Shown here: one piece after another, positions 8,485 to 16,503 of the stretch
How positions within the stretch are numbered: the stretch's first letter is position 1
How the letters are laid out: each line of letters begins with the position of its first letter
Source of the DNA: Terrisporobacter glycolicus ATCC 14880 = DSM 1288
GTDB lineage: Bacteria; Bacillota; Clostridia; Peptostreptococcales; Peptostreptococcaceae
Direction: 5' to 3'
Length of the DNA: 64,000 nucleotides
Assembly (NCBI RefSeq): GCF_036812735.1
Contig: NZ_CP117523.1
Location: forward strand, 2,356,001 to 2,420,000
The notes under the pieces: generated by a model
The model's database searches: none
Told to the model about the DNA's origin: nothing
The model's input: only the letters and a program-made list of their open reading frames with translations
Program-made: the position numbers and the translations under genes

Positions 8485-9198
8485 TTAATGTACTTCAATA
8501 TACTTGTCTAAATCATCATGATATATTTCGATATTTAATTCTTGAGGTTCTGTTTTTTGATTTAATAACAAATCTAACATATGATGAGCCGTTTTTCCCC
8601 CTATTGTCATAGATTTAATACAAGAAACACAATACACAACTACATCTTCGCATGGCATTTGCATAGCACGTTCCTTTTGCTTTTTATGTATCTCTTCTAT
8701 AGGTAGTATTGGATAATAACTATCTCCACAACAAATAGATTTTATTTTACTAAATTCTGAATCAATGACTCTAATGTTCATTTTTTCTAAAAGACTTCTA
8801 ACAGCATTATGTACTTGCGGTTTAGGTCTATATGCACATGAGTCTTGCACTGATACCTCCAGACCCAAATAATTTGGTAATGATAAATTTTCAATACTAT
8901 CTAAAATTTCCCAAATAGATATTGTTTGTATACCTTCATATAGCGACCTAAATCTTTTATCGCAACCAGCACAATTATTTATAATTGTAGAGCCTTGTGG
9001 TAATTGTGGATTATGATGGCAACAAATGCTGTGCATTTTAACTATGCCAAAATATTGGTTCAATATTTTTAAAATTTCATCTCCTGCATACGGCTTATAT
9101 ATATTCATGGCACAACCCGGATTAAAGTAACACTTATTCATATCGATATCTTCTATTTTAATACTTTCCAATATAGTCTTACTCGTTTGATTACTCAT
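8485..9198 (-). CDS. CCG-domain (Fe-S)-binding protein, heterodisulfide reductase B/GlpC-like
   Basis: 237 residues with two cysteine-rich CCG-type half-domains. The first has NPGCAMN, SICCHHNPQ and NCAGCDKRF. The second has DSCAYRPKP, SICCGDSYYP and YCVSCIKS. The CCG fold binds a [4Fe-4S] or non-cubane cluster in HdrB, GlpC, LutA and similar redox proteins. No partner dehydrogenase lies beside it. The ATG at 9198 is chosen because GGGAG is 7 bp upstream; the in-frame TTG at 9216 precedes that site. It is monocistronic. Confidence 0.7.
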   Translation of the reverse strand: MSNQTSKTILESIKIEDIDMNKCYFNPGCAMNIYKPYAGDEILKILNQYFGIVKMHSICCHHNPQLPQGSTIINNCAGCDKRFRSLYEGIQTISIWEILDSIENLSLPNYLGLEVSVQDSCAYRPKPQVHNAVRSLLEKMNIRVIDSEFSKIKSICCGDSYYPILPIEEIHKKQKERAMQMPCEDVVVYCVSCIKSMTIGGKTAHHMLDLLLNQKTEPQELNIEIYHDDLDKYIEVH

Positions 9199-9375
9199 AT
9201 TTTTGCTCCCTTTCAAGTTAAATTAGAATTTCTGTTATTTGTCATACTATTACAACGACTTATCACAATTTTTCAGATGCTCTATTTATTTTCTCCATAT
9301 ACAAAAGTACAAAACATCTTCATCCTATGAGAAAATTATAGCATAGGTGTTATATAACATTCCTCTACAATTTGA

Positions 9376-9579
9376 ACATTCAATTATAAATATTTATATG
9401 ATATAAACAAACTAGACACTAAATCATGTCTAAATAATTTAAGAGAACTAAGTAGTGTTGGCCATAAGGTGGCCGGTTGTATTGCCATGTTACCAGTGAA
9501 AAAATATGATATATTTGCAGTAGATAAATTTTTCAAGTTTTGTTCAGAAGTATTTATTTTTCTTTGCAAGACAAAATAA
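9376..9579 (+). pseudogene. Remnant of an 8-oxoguanine DNA glycosylase (Ogg/HhH-GPD) gene
   Basis: On the plus strand, in the gap between two minus-strand genes, about 67 codons stay open until TAA 9577-9579. They read NNLRELSSVGHKVAGCIAML followed by KKYDIFAVDKFFKF. This matches the HhH-GPD region of Ogg enzymes: the hairpin VGxKVAxCI with the catalytic lysine, then the VD with the catalytic aspartate. The N-terminal domain is missing, no start codon or ribosome site is found, and the last 20 residues do not fit the family. It looks like a decayed gene end. The identification rests on motif similarity alone. Confidence 0.5.
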
Positions 9580-9663
9580 AGTAGGAAAGAGCTTTTCATG
9601 TGTTTACACAAAAGTGCACGACCATCCAAGCTCTTTCCATAATTATGTGTTCTTAATATTTAT

Positions 9664-10230
9664 TTATTCTTCAACAGCTGTAGGAGTATAATTTTTTCTT
9701 TCACTTACACGCAATACGATACTTTCTGGATCAATTTGTAATTCAATTTTATCACTCTTTAGTTCAGGAATTTCTCCAACAGTTAAAGCAGTCCCTGCCT
9801 TCATTCCGTCAACATCAATAGTTATGGTATCAATCATATCTTCAGGTAGAGAAGCATATGGTATTTCAAGATGTATTCTCTCTAGTATGCCTGCGATTTT
9901 ATCATCATTGATAACAATGATATGAATTACACTGTTAACTTTTTCGTCTGCAGTTAACGCTTGAAAACTGATATGTAGAATTTCATTGTTAACTGCATTT
10001 AAGGATTTTTCCTTAATTTGTACAGGTAATGTTTTCCCGTCAATATTCATCATCACTTTACTGCCTTCACGTTTAAGGCGTATCAATTTACGTGCAACGG
10101 TTTCTTCCATTTGAATAGAGATTGATTCTGGCAAAGAATTACCAAACACATCTCCAGGAACCATCCCGAGTCGTCTCATTTTTTTTGCCTTTACATTAAA
10201 ATCACGTTTTTGAACATTAATAGTTTCCAT
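9664..10230 (-). CDS. rplY: Ribosomal protein L25 / general stress protein Ctc
   Basis: 188 residues with an N-terminal L25 5S-rRNA-binding domain (FNVKAKKMRRLGMVPGDVFG; then KVMMNIDGKTLPVQIKEKSL) and a C-terminal TL5 beta domain (EIPYASLPEDMIDTITIDVD; GTALTVGEIPE). This two-domain form is the Ctc/TL5 type. The protein binds 5S rRNA and is stress-induced in bacilli. The codons (CGT, GCG, CGC) look richer in GC than those of the neighbours, and so does the DNA just upstream, which suggests transfer. GGAGG lies 8 bp before the ATG. It is preceded by a leader with a promoter and an early terminator (10508-10639). Confidence 0.9.
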   Translation of the reverse strand: METINVQKRDFNVKAKKMRRLGMVPGDVFGNSLPESISIQMEETVARKLIRLKREGSKVMMNIDGKTLPVQIKEKSLNAVNNEILHISFQALTADEKVNSVIHIIVINDDKIAGILERIHLEIPYASLPEDMIDTITIDVDGMKAGTALTVGEIPELKSDKIELQIDPESIVLRVSERKNYTPTAVEE

Positions 10231-10607
10231 TTTGTTTCCTCCAAATTGTTTTATTATATATGCTTAATTGCAGCGTCGTGCGTTGCAATGAAACAGGCGA
10301 TAGAAGTTAGGCTTTTATTGCCGCTTGTCACAGCTTACCTACCATTTTATTTATGTAATATATTGTTACTTTCCTCAAATTGCTTCATTTCATCAATATT
10401 AGACTCGTTTTCCAAAAGCAGTTTAAAATAAAGTCTGAATCTTTTTGGTCTTTAACTTAATATCCTCTTCTCAAACTACCAAATCTCTTTTCGAACCCTA
10501 ATAAAAAAGAAGAGCTCTTTATACAACGCAATAAGCGCAATACCAAAAGCCCTTCTTTAAAGACGGTTCTTTTTTATTTAAAATTTTATTTTTTATTTAC
10601 AATTAAG
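10231..10607 (-). other. Long leader region upstream of rplY with relic-like reading frames
   Basis: About 375 bp between the inferred transcription start and rplY. It holds an early hairpin terminator (10508-10558) and then two short minus-strand frames. 10347-10451 reads RPKRFRLYFKLLLENESNID and onward, with no start codon. 10254-10331 begins at GTG and contains SIACFIATHDAAI. The second is clearly less AT-rich than the surroundings. They may be worn gene ends carried in with rplY, or leader peptides. No known riboswitch fold was recognised. Confidence 0.35.
10508..10558 (-). terminator. Early terminator/attenuator in the rplY leader
   Basis: On the minus strand GAAGGGCTTT pairs with AAAGAGCTCTTC around an inner GCGC/GCGT stem, followed by TTTTTTATT. 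It lies about 50 nt after the inferred start and 280 bp before rplY. It could attenuate rplY or end an independent RNA of about 100 nt. Confidence 0.6.
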
Positions 10608-10610
10608 TAT

Positions 10611-10639
10611 AGTATATAGTAGTTCCCATTGAAAATCAA
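10611..10639 (-). promoter_or_regulatory. Sigma-A-type promoter of the rplY leader
   Basis: TTGATT (10634-10639) and TATACT (10611-10616) are separated by 17 bp on the minus strand. The promoter lies between the PTS operon terminator and the leader terminator. Confidence 0.6.
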
Positions 10640-10814
10640 GGGTATTCGTTTTCCCTTTCGTATACCCTTACTTTAAACTGTGTATAAAGTGGCAGTAACT
10701 ATGTTGAATTTTCCTAACACTTGCCTTTTTGTTAATTTTCGTTAGATAGGATGGTAGCTAATTCAATAACATAAAATATAAAACATATAAAGTAATTTAA
10801 TTTATGATTCACGA

Positions 10815-10857
10815 TAAAAAGAGTAGAGTCACTCTATGAATGGCTCTACTCTTTTTA
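10815..10857 (-). terminator. Rho-independent terminator of the polyol PTS operon
   Basis: A 17-bp stem, TAAAAAGAGTAGAG[T/C]CA type with one G-U pair (10815-10831 and 10841-10857), starting right behind the EIIA stop codon. Confidence 0.8.
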
Positions 10858-10860
10858 GTA

Positions 10861-11283
10861 TTACTTTGATTGAAAAATTTCTATAAATTCATCTACTGAA
10901 TTAGAGTTTATCAGTTCATTTACCTTATCCTGTGAAGAAAGAGTTATAGCTATTTCAGATAATAACTGTAAATGTTCTCCATCCTTACCAGCTATACCTA
11001 TAATTATATTAGCTTCTTTTCCACTATAATCTATCTTATCTCTGAAATGCAGTATTACAATTCCAGAACTTTTAACATATTTTTTCCCATCTAGTGTTCC
11101 ATGAGGTATAGCTACATTATTCCCTATATATGTTTGATCTGTTTTTTCTTTTTCTAACATTGAATCTATGTACTCAGGTTCTATTAGTCCATGTTCCAAT
11201 AATTTTTCTCCCGCAAATTTAATTGCTTCATTCTTTTCCATTTTATCTAAATTAAAATATAGAATATCTTTGTTTATAAGCAT
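10861..11283 (-). CDS. mtlF: PTS EIIA component, mannitol/fructose type
   Basis: 140 residues of a single EIIA-Mtl/Fru domain. The phosphorylated histidine is in GNNVAIPHGTLDG (about residue 62), followed by the conserved VILHFRDKIDY strand and the LQLLSEIAITLS segment. It takes phosphate from HPr and passes it to the EIIB domain of the neighbouring transporter. Its start overlaps the stop of the EIICB gene, so the two are translationally coupled. The subfamily is mannitol-like, but the operon dehydrogenase suggests another polyol, so the symbol is by family only. Confidence 0.85.
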   Translation of the reverse strand: MLINKDILYFNLDKMEKNEAIKFAGEKLLEHGLIEPEYIDSMLEKEKTDQTYIGNNVAIPHGTLDGKKYVKSSGIVILHFRDKIDYSGKEANIIIGIAGKDGEHLQLLSEIAITLSSQDKVNELINSNSVDEFIEIFQSK

Positions 11284-12704
11284 TATTTTACTTCTCCTCT
11301 CTTAAGCTCTTCTATAAGAGTATCATAAACAGGATCATTTAAAAAAGACTCTATGGTTTTAATTTTTGCATTTGGTATATTTTTTTCTGCCCTGTCATAT
11401 AAATTCTTATGGCAAACTACTAACTTAACTCCATCTGGAACTTTGTCGATTGCATAATTTACTACATTTATATTTAGTTTTGATTCATTTACTTTGTTTC
11501 TTAAAATACCTGCTCCCATAGCACTTGATCCTATACCTGCATCACAAGCAAACACTATAGTCTCTATATCTTTTGTAAATAGAACCTCATCACTTTTATT
11601 CATAGCTACTACATCTGACATATCATTATTAGTACTCATACCTAACATGCTTCCTATTTCATCACCTAATGACATGTCTTCATCATTTTCTTTACTTTTA
11701 TCCGCCTTTAAAAATACACTAGCTAATGCAAATGATGCTGCTAAACCTGCTAGTATTCCAAGCATTACTTGAATAAATCCACCTTTAGGTAACATAATTA
11801 AAAAGGATACGATACTTCCTGGATGAGGATATCCTGCTAATCCAGCACCTAGTAAATTCCAAACTAAAGCCTGTGCTATTCCTCCTACTATTACCGCTAA
11901 AAACATTATAGGTTTCATTAATACATAAGGGAAGTATACTTCATGAATACCACCTATAAATTCAATTAGTAATGCTGATGGTGCTGATTTCTTACTATTT
12001 CCTTTTCCAAATATTGAGTATGCTAACAATATTCCCGCTCCTGGAGCTGGACTTGAAACCAACATGAAAAATATTGTCTGGCCATGCTGAGAAATATCTT
12101 GTACACCTAGTGGTACAAAAATACCTTGATCTATAGCATTATTTAAGAATAAAACTTTTGCCGGTTCTATAATTACCGCTAATAAAGGTAGCAATTTAGC
12201 TTTTATAATTGTATTTATACCTGCTACAGCTACATCAGTTGTTGAACTAATTATTGGTCCTATTACTTTAAATGATATAATAGCCAACACCATACCTAAA
12301 ATTCCTATTGTAAAATTGCTTATTAACATTTCAAATCCAGATTTAATCTTACCTTCTAGAAACTTATCAATTTTTTTAATACAAAATGCTCCTAAAGGTC
12401 CAAGTATCATAGCTGCCATAAACATAGGTATATCTGAACCTACTATAGCACCCATAGTAGCAACAACACCTGCTACTCCTCCCCTTTGATTATAAATCAT
12501 ATTACCACCTGTAAAAGCTATTAATATAGGTAGTAAGTATTTTATCATTGGATCTACCATACTTCCTAATTGTTCATTCGGAAACCATCCTGTAGGTATA
12601 AAAAATGCAGTTATTAATCCCCATGCTATAAAAGCCCCTATATTTGGAATTACCATACCTGCTAAAAACCCTCCAAATTTCTGTACTCTCACTTTTATAT
12701 CCAT
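11283..12704 (-). CDS. mtlA: PTS EIICB transporter, mannitol family
   Basis: 473 residues. The EIIC domain (1-~340) has multiple membrane helices and the family segments GFLAGMVIPNIGAFIAWGLI, GGNMIYNQRGGVAG and GGIHEVYFPYVLMKP, where GGIHE is the substrate-binding loop. The cytosolic EIIB domain (about 380-473) carries the phospho-cysteine in FACDAGIGSSAMGAG. It imports and phosphorylates a hexitol or pentitol at the membrane. There is no fused EIIA; that is the next gene. The operon order is dehydrogenase, transaldolase, EIICB, EIIA. No MtlD-type mannitol-1-phosphate dehydrogenase is present, so the substrate may be arabitol, sorbitol or another polyol. Confidence 0.88.
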   Translation of the reverse strand: MDIKVRVQKFGGFLAGMVIPNIGAFIAWGLITAFFIPTGWFPNEQLGSMVDPMIKYLLPILIAFTGGNMIYNQRGGVAGVVATMGAIVGSDIPMFMAAMILGPLGAFCIKKIDKFLEGKIKSGFEMLISNFTIGILGMVLAIISFKVIGPIISSTTDVAVAGINTIIKAKLLPLLAVIIEPAKVLFLNNAIDQGIFVPLGVQDISQHGQTIFFMLVSSPAPGAGILLAYSIFGKGNSKKSAPSALLIEFIGGIHEVYFPYVLMKPIMFLAVIVGGIAQALVWNLLGAGLAGYPHPGSIVSFLIMLPKGGFIQVMLGILAGLAASFALASVFLKADKSKENDEDMSLGDEIGSMLGMSTNNDMSDVVAMNKSDEVLFTKDIETIVFACDAGIGSSAMGAGILRNKVNESKLNINVVNYAIDKVPDGVKLVVCHKNLYDRAEKNIPNAKIKTIESFLNDPVYDTLIEELKRGEVK

Positions 12705-12827
12705 TTATATTCCCTCCTTTAGTTTATATGTGCGCCTAATAATTCAACTTATATTTACTTTCGATTATACCCTTAAAAACACTATATGATTTTAATCTCA
12801 ATTCTCATCTTTTACTTTTTATCATAT

Positions 12828-13484
12828 TTATTTTCCAAATACTTTTTTATAATCAACTTTAAATTTTTCAATTCCCTGATCAGTAAGAGGATGTTTAACT
12901 ATTTGTTCTATTACTGAGTATGGAACTGTAGCTATATCTGCTCCTGATAAGGCACACTCCGTTACATGTGTTGCATTACGTACAGACGCTGCAATTATTT
13001 GAGTTTTAATATCATCATATTTAGAGAACATTTCTGATATTGATTTTATAAGATTTATTCCTGACTGAGATATATCGTCTAATCTTCCTACAAATGGTGA
13101 TACATAAGTAGCTCCAGCTCTTGCTGCAAGTAAGGCCTGATTTGGTGTAAATATTAAAGTTAAATTAGTTTTTATTCCTTCATTACTTAAAACTTTACAA
13201 GCTTTTAATCCTTCTATTGTTACTGGTATTTTTACAACCATATTTGTATGAATTTTAGCTATTTGACGAGCTTCTTCAATTATACCTTCTGCATCTTCTG
13301 TTGTTGCTCTAACTTCTCCACTTATTGGTCCATCTACTATACTTGCTATTTCAGCAATTACTTCTTCAAATACTCTTCCTTCTTTTGCAATAAGTGATGG
13401 ATTTGTTGTTACTCCACATATAACTCCTGTATCATTGGCTTTCTTTATATCTTCTACATTTGCTGTATCAATAAAAAATTTCAT
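12828..13484 (-). CDS. tal: Transaldolase-like / fructose-6-phosphate aldolase family protein
   Basis: 218 residues, the length of the short (type 3/FSA) transaldolases. The family start [16 protein letters not shown] and the [11 protein letters not shown] loop are present. The Schiff-base lysine is in NMVVKIPVT (about residue 86), and [20 protein letters not shown] and FVGRLDD follow. A transaldolase moves a dihydroxyacetone unit between sugar phosphates; some members act as fructose-6-phosphate aldolase. In this operon it probably feeds the phosphorylated ketose from the polyol dehydrogenase into the pentose phosphate pathway or glycolysis. The gap to the EIICB gene is about 120 bp with no hairpin. 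Confidence 0.85.
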   Translation of the reverse strand: MKFFIDTANVEDIKKANDTGVICGVTTNPSLIAKEGRVFEEVIAEIASIVDGPISGEVRATTEDAEGIIEEARQIAKIHTNMVVKIPVTIEGLKACKVLSNEGIKTNLTLIFTPNQALLAARAGATYVSPFVGRLDDISQSGINLIKSISEMFSKYDDIKTQIIAASVRNATHVTECALSGADIATVPYSVIEQIVKHPLTDQGIEKFKVDYKKVFGK

Positions 13485-13529
13485 AAGATTTCCCTCTCCT
13501 TTTACTAATTAATTGTCAATTTATATAAT

Positions 13530-14306
13530 CTACCACATAAAATCTCCACCGTTAATATTTAATGCTTGACCTGTTATATAATCCGAATCTTTTGTCGATA
13601 AAAATACCACTAAATTTGCTATATCATCTACTTCTCCTATGCGATTTGCTGGTATTTTATCTTTGAAATAATCCATAACTTTATCTTCTGGAATATTTCT
13701 CTTTTTACCATAATCTGCTGCTTGTTTTTCCCACATTGGAGTACATACTACGCCTGGACAAATTGAGTTTACCTTAATATTATCTTTAGCAAATTCCTTT
13801 GACAAAGATTGTGTTAACCCTATTACTCCAAATTTACTTGCACAATATGCTTGATAGTTTGATGTTCCTACTTTCCCTGATTGAGAAGACATATTTATTA
13901 TACTGCCGCCTCCATTTTCTAACATTTGCTTAATAGCTTCTTTACAACACAAAAACTGTCCTTTTAAATTAATATCCATAGTTAAATCCCAAATGTTCTC
14001 AGTATGTTCAAAGAATGGTGTTATTATAGATATACCTGCATTATTTACCCATATATCAACTAATCCAAGGTTTTCCTTCACCATACGTCCCACTTCTTTA
14101 ATATTTTCTATATCTGTCACATCTAATTTATAAGCCTCAGCTATACCACCTTTTTCCTTTATTACATTAGCAACTCTTCGTGCTGCTTCTTCATTTATAT
14201 CAGTTACAGCGACATTTGCTCCTTGTTTGGCTAATTCAGCGCAGACACCTTCACCTATACCACTAGCACCTCCAGTAACCACTGCTGTTTTCCCCTTTAA
14301 TCTCAT
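13530..14306 (-). CDS. Short-chain dehydrogenase/reductase, polyol (phosphate) dehydrogenase type
   Basis: 258 residues with a classical SDR layout: TGGASGIG cofactor loop (residues 12-19), D at the end of the second strand (AVTDINEE, favouring NAD), NNAG, catalytic serine in INMSSQSG, YCASK as YxxxK, and the C-terminal ITGQALNINGGDFMW. This C-terminus resembles sorbitol/ribitol/arabitol-type SDR dehydrogenases. As the first gene of the PTS operon it most likely oxidises the incoming polyol phosphate to a ketose phosphate. GAGGAGG precedes the ATG. Regulated by the upstream GntR protein and probably CcpA (see promoter). Confidence 0.82.
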   Translation of the reverse strand: MRLKGKTAVVTGGASGIGEGVCAELAKQGANVAVTDINEEAARRVANVIKEKGGIAEAYKLDVTDIENIKEVGRMVKENLGLVDIWVNNAGISIITPFFEHTENIWDLTMDINLKGQFLCCKEAIKQMLENGGGSIINMSSQSGKVGTSNYQAYCASKFGVIGLTQSLSKEFAKDNIKVNSICPGVVCTPMWEKQAADYGKKRNIPEDKVMDYFKDKIPANRIGEVDDIANLVVFLSTKDSDYITGQALNINGGDFMW

Positions 14307-14324
14307 AACTCATTACCTCCTCAC

Positions 14325-14338
14325 GACATCGCTATGTC
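14325..14338. promoter_or_regulatory. GntR operator at the PTS operon promoter
   Basis: GACATCGCTATGTC: a perfect GACAT/ATGTC inverted repeat with a 4-bp centre, just downstream of the inferred transcription start. The same 20-bp neighbourhood recurs in front of the GntR gene (15239-15252). Confidence 0.65.
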
Positions 14339-14353
14339 CTTATCTCTCATTTT

Positions 14354-14392
14354 ATTATATGTGTAACTTTACCTCTTTGTCAATCGTTTTCA
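14354..14392 (-). promoter_or_regulatory. Strong sigma-A promoter of the polyol PTS operon with overlapping cre-like site
   Basis: TTGACA (14378-14383) and TATAAT (14354-14359), 18-bp spacing, consensus in both boxes. The -35 overlaps TGAAAACGATTGACA (14378-14392, minus strand), whose first half fits a cre site. This suggests strong expression held down by GntR and by CcpA. Confidence 0.65.
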
Positions 14393-14426
14393 TATTCTTT
14401 TTTAACTTTTTATAAATTCAAAAAAA

Positions 14427-14449
14427 GATGAACTCTATTTAAGTTCATC
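14427..14449 (-). terminator. Rho-independent terminator after the GntR gene
   Basis: Stem GATGAACT/AGTTCATC followed by TTTTTTTG on the minus strand, 15 bp after the stop codon. It separates the regulator from the PTS operon promoter. Confidence 0.65.
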
Positions 14450-14463
14450 AACTTTATTATTAA

Positions 14464-15213
14464 TTAACGTTCATATTTTAAAATTGCGCTAAATCTAGTC
14501 ATATCCCCTCTATCTCTAGAAACTGAATACTCAAACGGTTCTTCATTCTTATCATATATTACAGTATTAACTAATTGTACAGCAGTGCCTTCTTTAACAT
14601 TTAATATTTCTGCATCTTTTTTACTGATATTAATTGCTCTAAAAGTTTTTTTAGCATAATTAATAATCACATTATATTCTTTTTTTAAAGTTAAAAATAA
14701 AGAAACTTCTGAAAAGTTGTACTTATCTAACCCTGGCGCAACATCATAAGGAATATATGTGTCTACTAATACAGAGGGTTCATTCTCTACAAACCTTAAC
14801 CTTGATAGTTTATAGAATCTCTCATATTTATCACCAAATATATCTTCTAATTCACTGTCCAAATGTATGATGTTTATACTCAATTCTTCTGTTCTAGTTT
14901 CTAATCCTTGTCTTATAGCTTCATCTTCAAAACTTCTTAATTGTTCAAGACCCCATACATTATACTTCTTTCGTTTTTTTACAAAAGTTCCTATTCCTCT
15001 TTTAATTTCCAAATATCCTTCTCTTATCAATAAATCTACCGATTGTCTTACAGTAGTCCTACTAACATCAAAAAACTCCATCAACTCTTTCTCTGAAGGA
15101 AGTTTATACCCAACTTCATATTCTCCGCTATTAATTTTACCTATAATATAATTCTTTAATTGAGAATATAAAGGAATCTCTGAGTTTTTGTCTAAAATAA
15201 ATTCTCTAGCCAT
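14464..15213 (-). CDS. GntR family regulator with UTRA domain
   Basis: 249 residues. The N-terminal GntR winged helix (about 8-75) contains IPLYSQLKNYIIGKINSGEY, KLPSEKELMEFFDVSRTTVR and the wing GIGTFVKK. The C-terminal UTRA ligand domain (about 100-240) ends in NEEPFEYSVSRDRGDMTRFS. UTRA regulators of the HutC/TreR group bind a sugar phosphate or related inducer. It lies directly upstream of the polyol PTS operon in the same direction but with its own terminator. Matching operators at both promoters argue that it controls the operon and itself, most likely as a repressor. Confidence 0.88.
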   Translation of the reverse strand: MAREFILDKNSEIPLYSQLKNYIIGKINSGEYEVGYKLPSEKELMEFFDVSRTTVRQSVDLLIREGYLEIKRGIGTFVKKRKKYNVWGLEQLRSFEDEAIRQGLETRTEELSINIIHLDSELEDIFGDKYERFYKLSRLRFVENEPSVLVDTYIPYDVAPGLDKYNFSEVSLFLTLKKEYNVIINYAKKTFRAINISKKDAEILNVKEGTAVQLVNTVIYDKNEEPFEYSVSRDRGDMTRFSAILKYER

Positions 15214-15238
15214 TTTTTCACCTCAATTATCTAAATAC

Positions 15239-15252
15239 GACATCACTATCTC
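15239..15252. promoter_or_regulatory. GntR operator at the GntR gene promoter
   Basis: GACATCACTATCTC, an imperfect version of the operator at 14325-14338. The shared context is ACGACATC(G/A)CTAT(G/C)TC(C/T)T. It lies about 25 bp upstream of the GntR start, downstream of a TTGGAC-18-TAATAT promoter-like pair. It points to autoregulation. Confidence 0.55.
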
Positions 15253-15382
15253 TTGTCTATAATATTACTAAATAAACAGTAATTTGTCCAATAATTATTT
15301 GTCTTTAACATGTTCACAAAATATTGATTATTACTAAATCAATATCTACTACTAATTCTTAACTTAACACAATAAAATAAAA

Positions 15383-15413
15383 AAGCATCAACATAATCTT
15401 TTATGTGATGCTT
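15383..15413 (-). terminator. Rho-independent terminator of the first ABC exporter operon
   Basis: Stem AAGCATCACATAA against its complement with a one-base bulge, followed by TTTTTATTTT on the minus strand. It lies about 120 bp after the small membrane protein gene. Confidence 0.6.
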
Positions 15414-15533
15414 CTTATAATACATATAGGTGAAGATGATTCACAAGAATAAGACCTACAGTTCTATTTTACATTATCCTAAATAAGTTTTACACTTATG
15501 GGTTCTTCTAGAACGAAGTCCTCATTACTAATT

Positions 15534-15767
15534 CTATAAATCTTTTCTAAATACAGATATACACTTAAATAATGTCATTATAGAAATTATAGCTAATATC
15601 CCTAAATTCACCAATTCCACTAACATCCATATGTCTCCACCAAGTAATCTTATAAAAGGTATATTATAGCTATCTGCTAAAAACTTATAGTGAAAAAACA
15701 ACCTTCCTGATAATATTAAACTTGTTAAACTTAATAAAAATATAGAAACTGCACTTATTTTTTTCAT
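15534..15767 (-). CDS. Small two-helix membrane protein, ABC module 1
   Basis: 77 residues with two predicted membrane helices (about 5-25 and 48-68) and a short basic tail. No known family is recognised. It starts about 25 bp after the ATPase stop and shares its terminator, so it is probably the last gene of the exporter operon. It may be an accessory subunit of the exporter. The paralogous module 2 has no counterpart; instead it has a DUF3139-like protein and a lipoprotein. Confidence 0.6.
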   Translation of the reverse strand: MKKISAVSIFLLSLTSLILSGRLFFHYKFLADSYNIPFIRLLGGDIWMLVELVNLGILAIISIMTLFKCISVFRKDL

Positions 15768-15792
15768 ATTATATACTCCTTCTTTTTAATTT

Positions 15793-16458
15793 TTAAACAT
15801 TTAATTTTCCATCTTGTATTCTAATGCAACAATCCGCCATTTTAGCAATCTCGTCATTGTGAGTTATCATAACTAAAGTTTGTCCAAATTCTCTAACACA
15901 GTCTTGTAAAAGTTTCATAACTTCCATAGTAGTTTTACTGTCTAAGTTTCCTGTTGGCTCATCTGCAAATATTACAGATGGTTTGCTAGCAAGAGCTCTA
16001 GCAATTGCAACTCTTTGCTGTTGACCTCCTGATAGTTCATTTGGAAACTTTTTAATTTGTGATTTTAGTCCTAATTTATCTACAAGTTCATCTACATATT
16101 TTTTGTCTACTTTTTTACCATCTAGTGATACTGGTAAAATAATGTTATTATATACATCAATAACTGGTATTAAATTAAAACTTTGAAATATAAACCCAAA
16201 CTCTTCCCTCCTTATTTCAGATAACTTGTCATCATTTAATGTATAAATATCCATATTATCTAAACAAACACTTCCACATGTTGGCTTATCAAGTCCTGCC
16301 ATACAATGGAGTAGTGTACTCTTTCCAGAGCCACTAGTTCCTACAACTGCTGTAAATTTCTTTGGTTCTATATTTAGATTTATTCCATCAAGTGCTTTAA
16401 CTTCACTTTCACCTTTTCCATATATCATTTTTAAATTTTTTACACTTAGAGTTTTCAT
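15793..16458 (-). CDS. ABC transporter ATPase, MacB/BceA/LolD type (module 1)
   Basis: 221 residues, a full nucleotide-binding domain. Walker A is GTSGSGKST (about 38-46), the Q-loop is FIFQSFNLIPV, the ABC signature LSGGQQQRVAIARALA, Walker B VIFADEPTG, and the H-loop VMITHND. It drives the adjacent FtsX-type permease. This family does not transport a solute through a channel; members export lipoproteins or peptides or transmit force across the membrane. The closest relative in the window is the ATPase at 25539-26207, and the proteins share long near-identical stretches. It lies just downstream of the permease in one operon. Confidence 0.9.
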   Translation of the reverse strand: MKTLSVKNLKMIYGKGESEVKALDGINLNIEPKKFTAVVGTSGSGKSTLLHCMAGLDKPTCGSVCLDNMDIYTLNDDKLSEIRREEFGFIFQSFNLIPVIDVYNNIILPVSLDGKKVDKKYVDELVDKLGLKSQIKKFPNELSGGQQQRVAIARALASKPSVIFADEPTGNLDSKTTMEVMKLLQDCVREFGQTLVMITHNDEIAKMADCCIRIQDGKLNV

Positions 16459-16503
16459 AATAATTTTCCCTTCTTTAGTTATATTGATTATTTATTATTT
16501 AAA

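Noticed and set aside
9384-9629. 81-codon minus-strand frame between the CCG-domain gene and rplY
   Set aside because: No ribosome site or family likeness. The opposite strand of the same DNA reads as an Ogg remnant, which explains the open frame.
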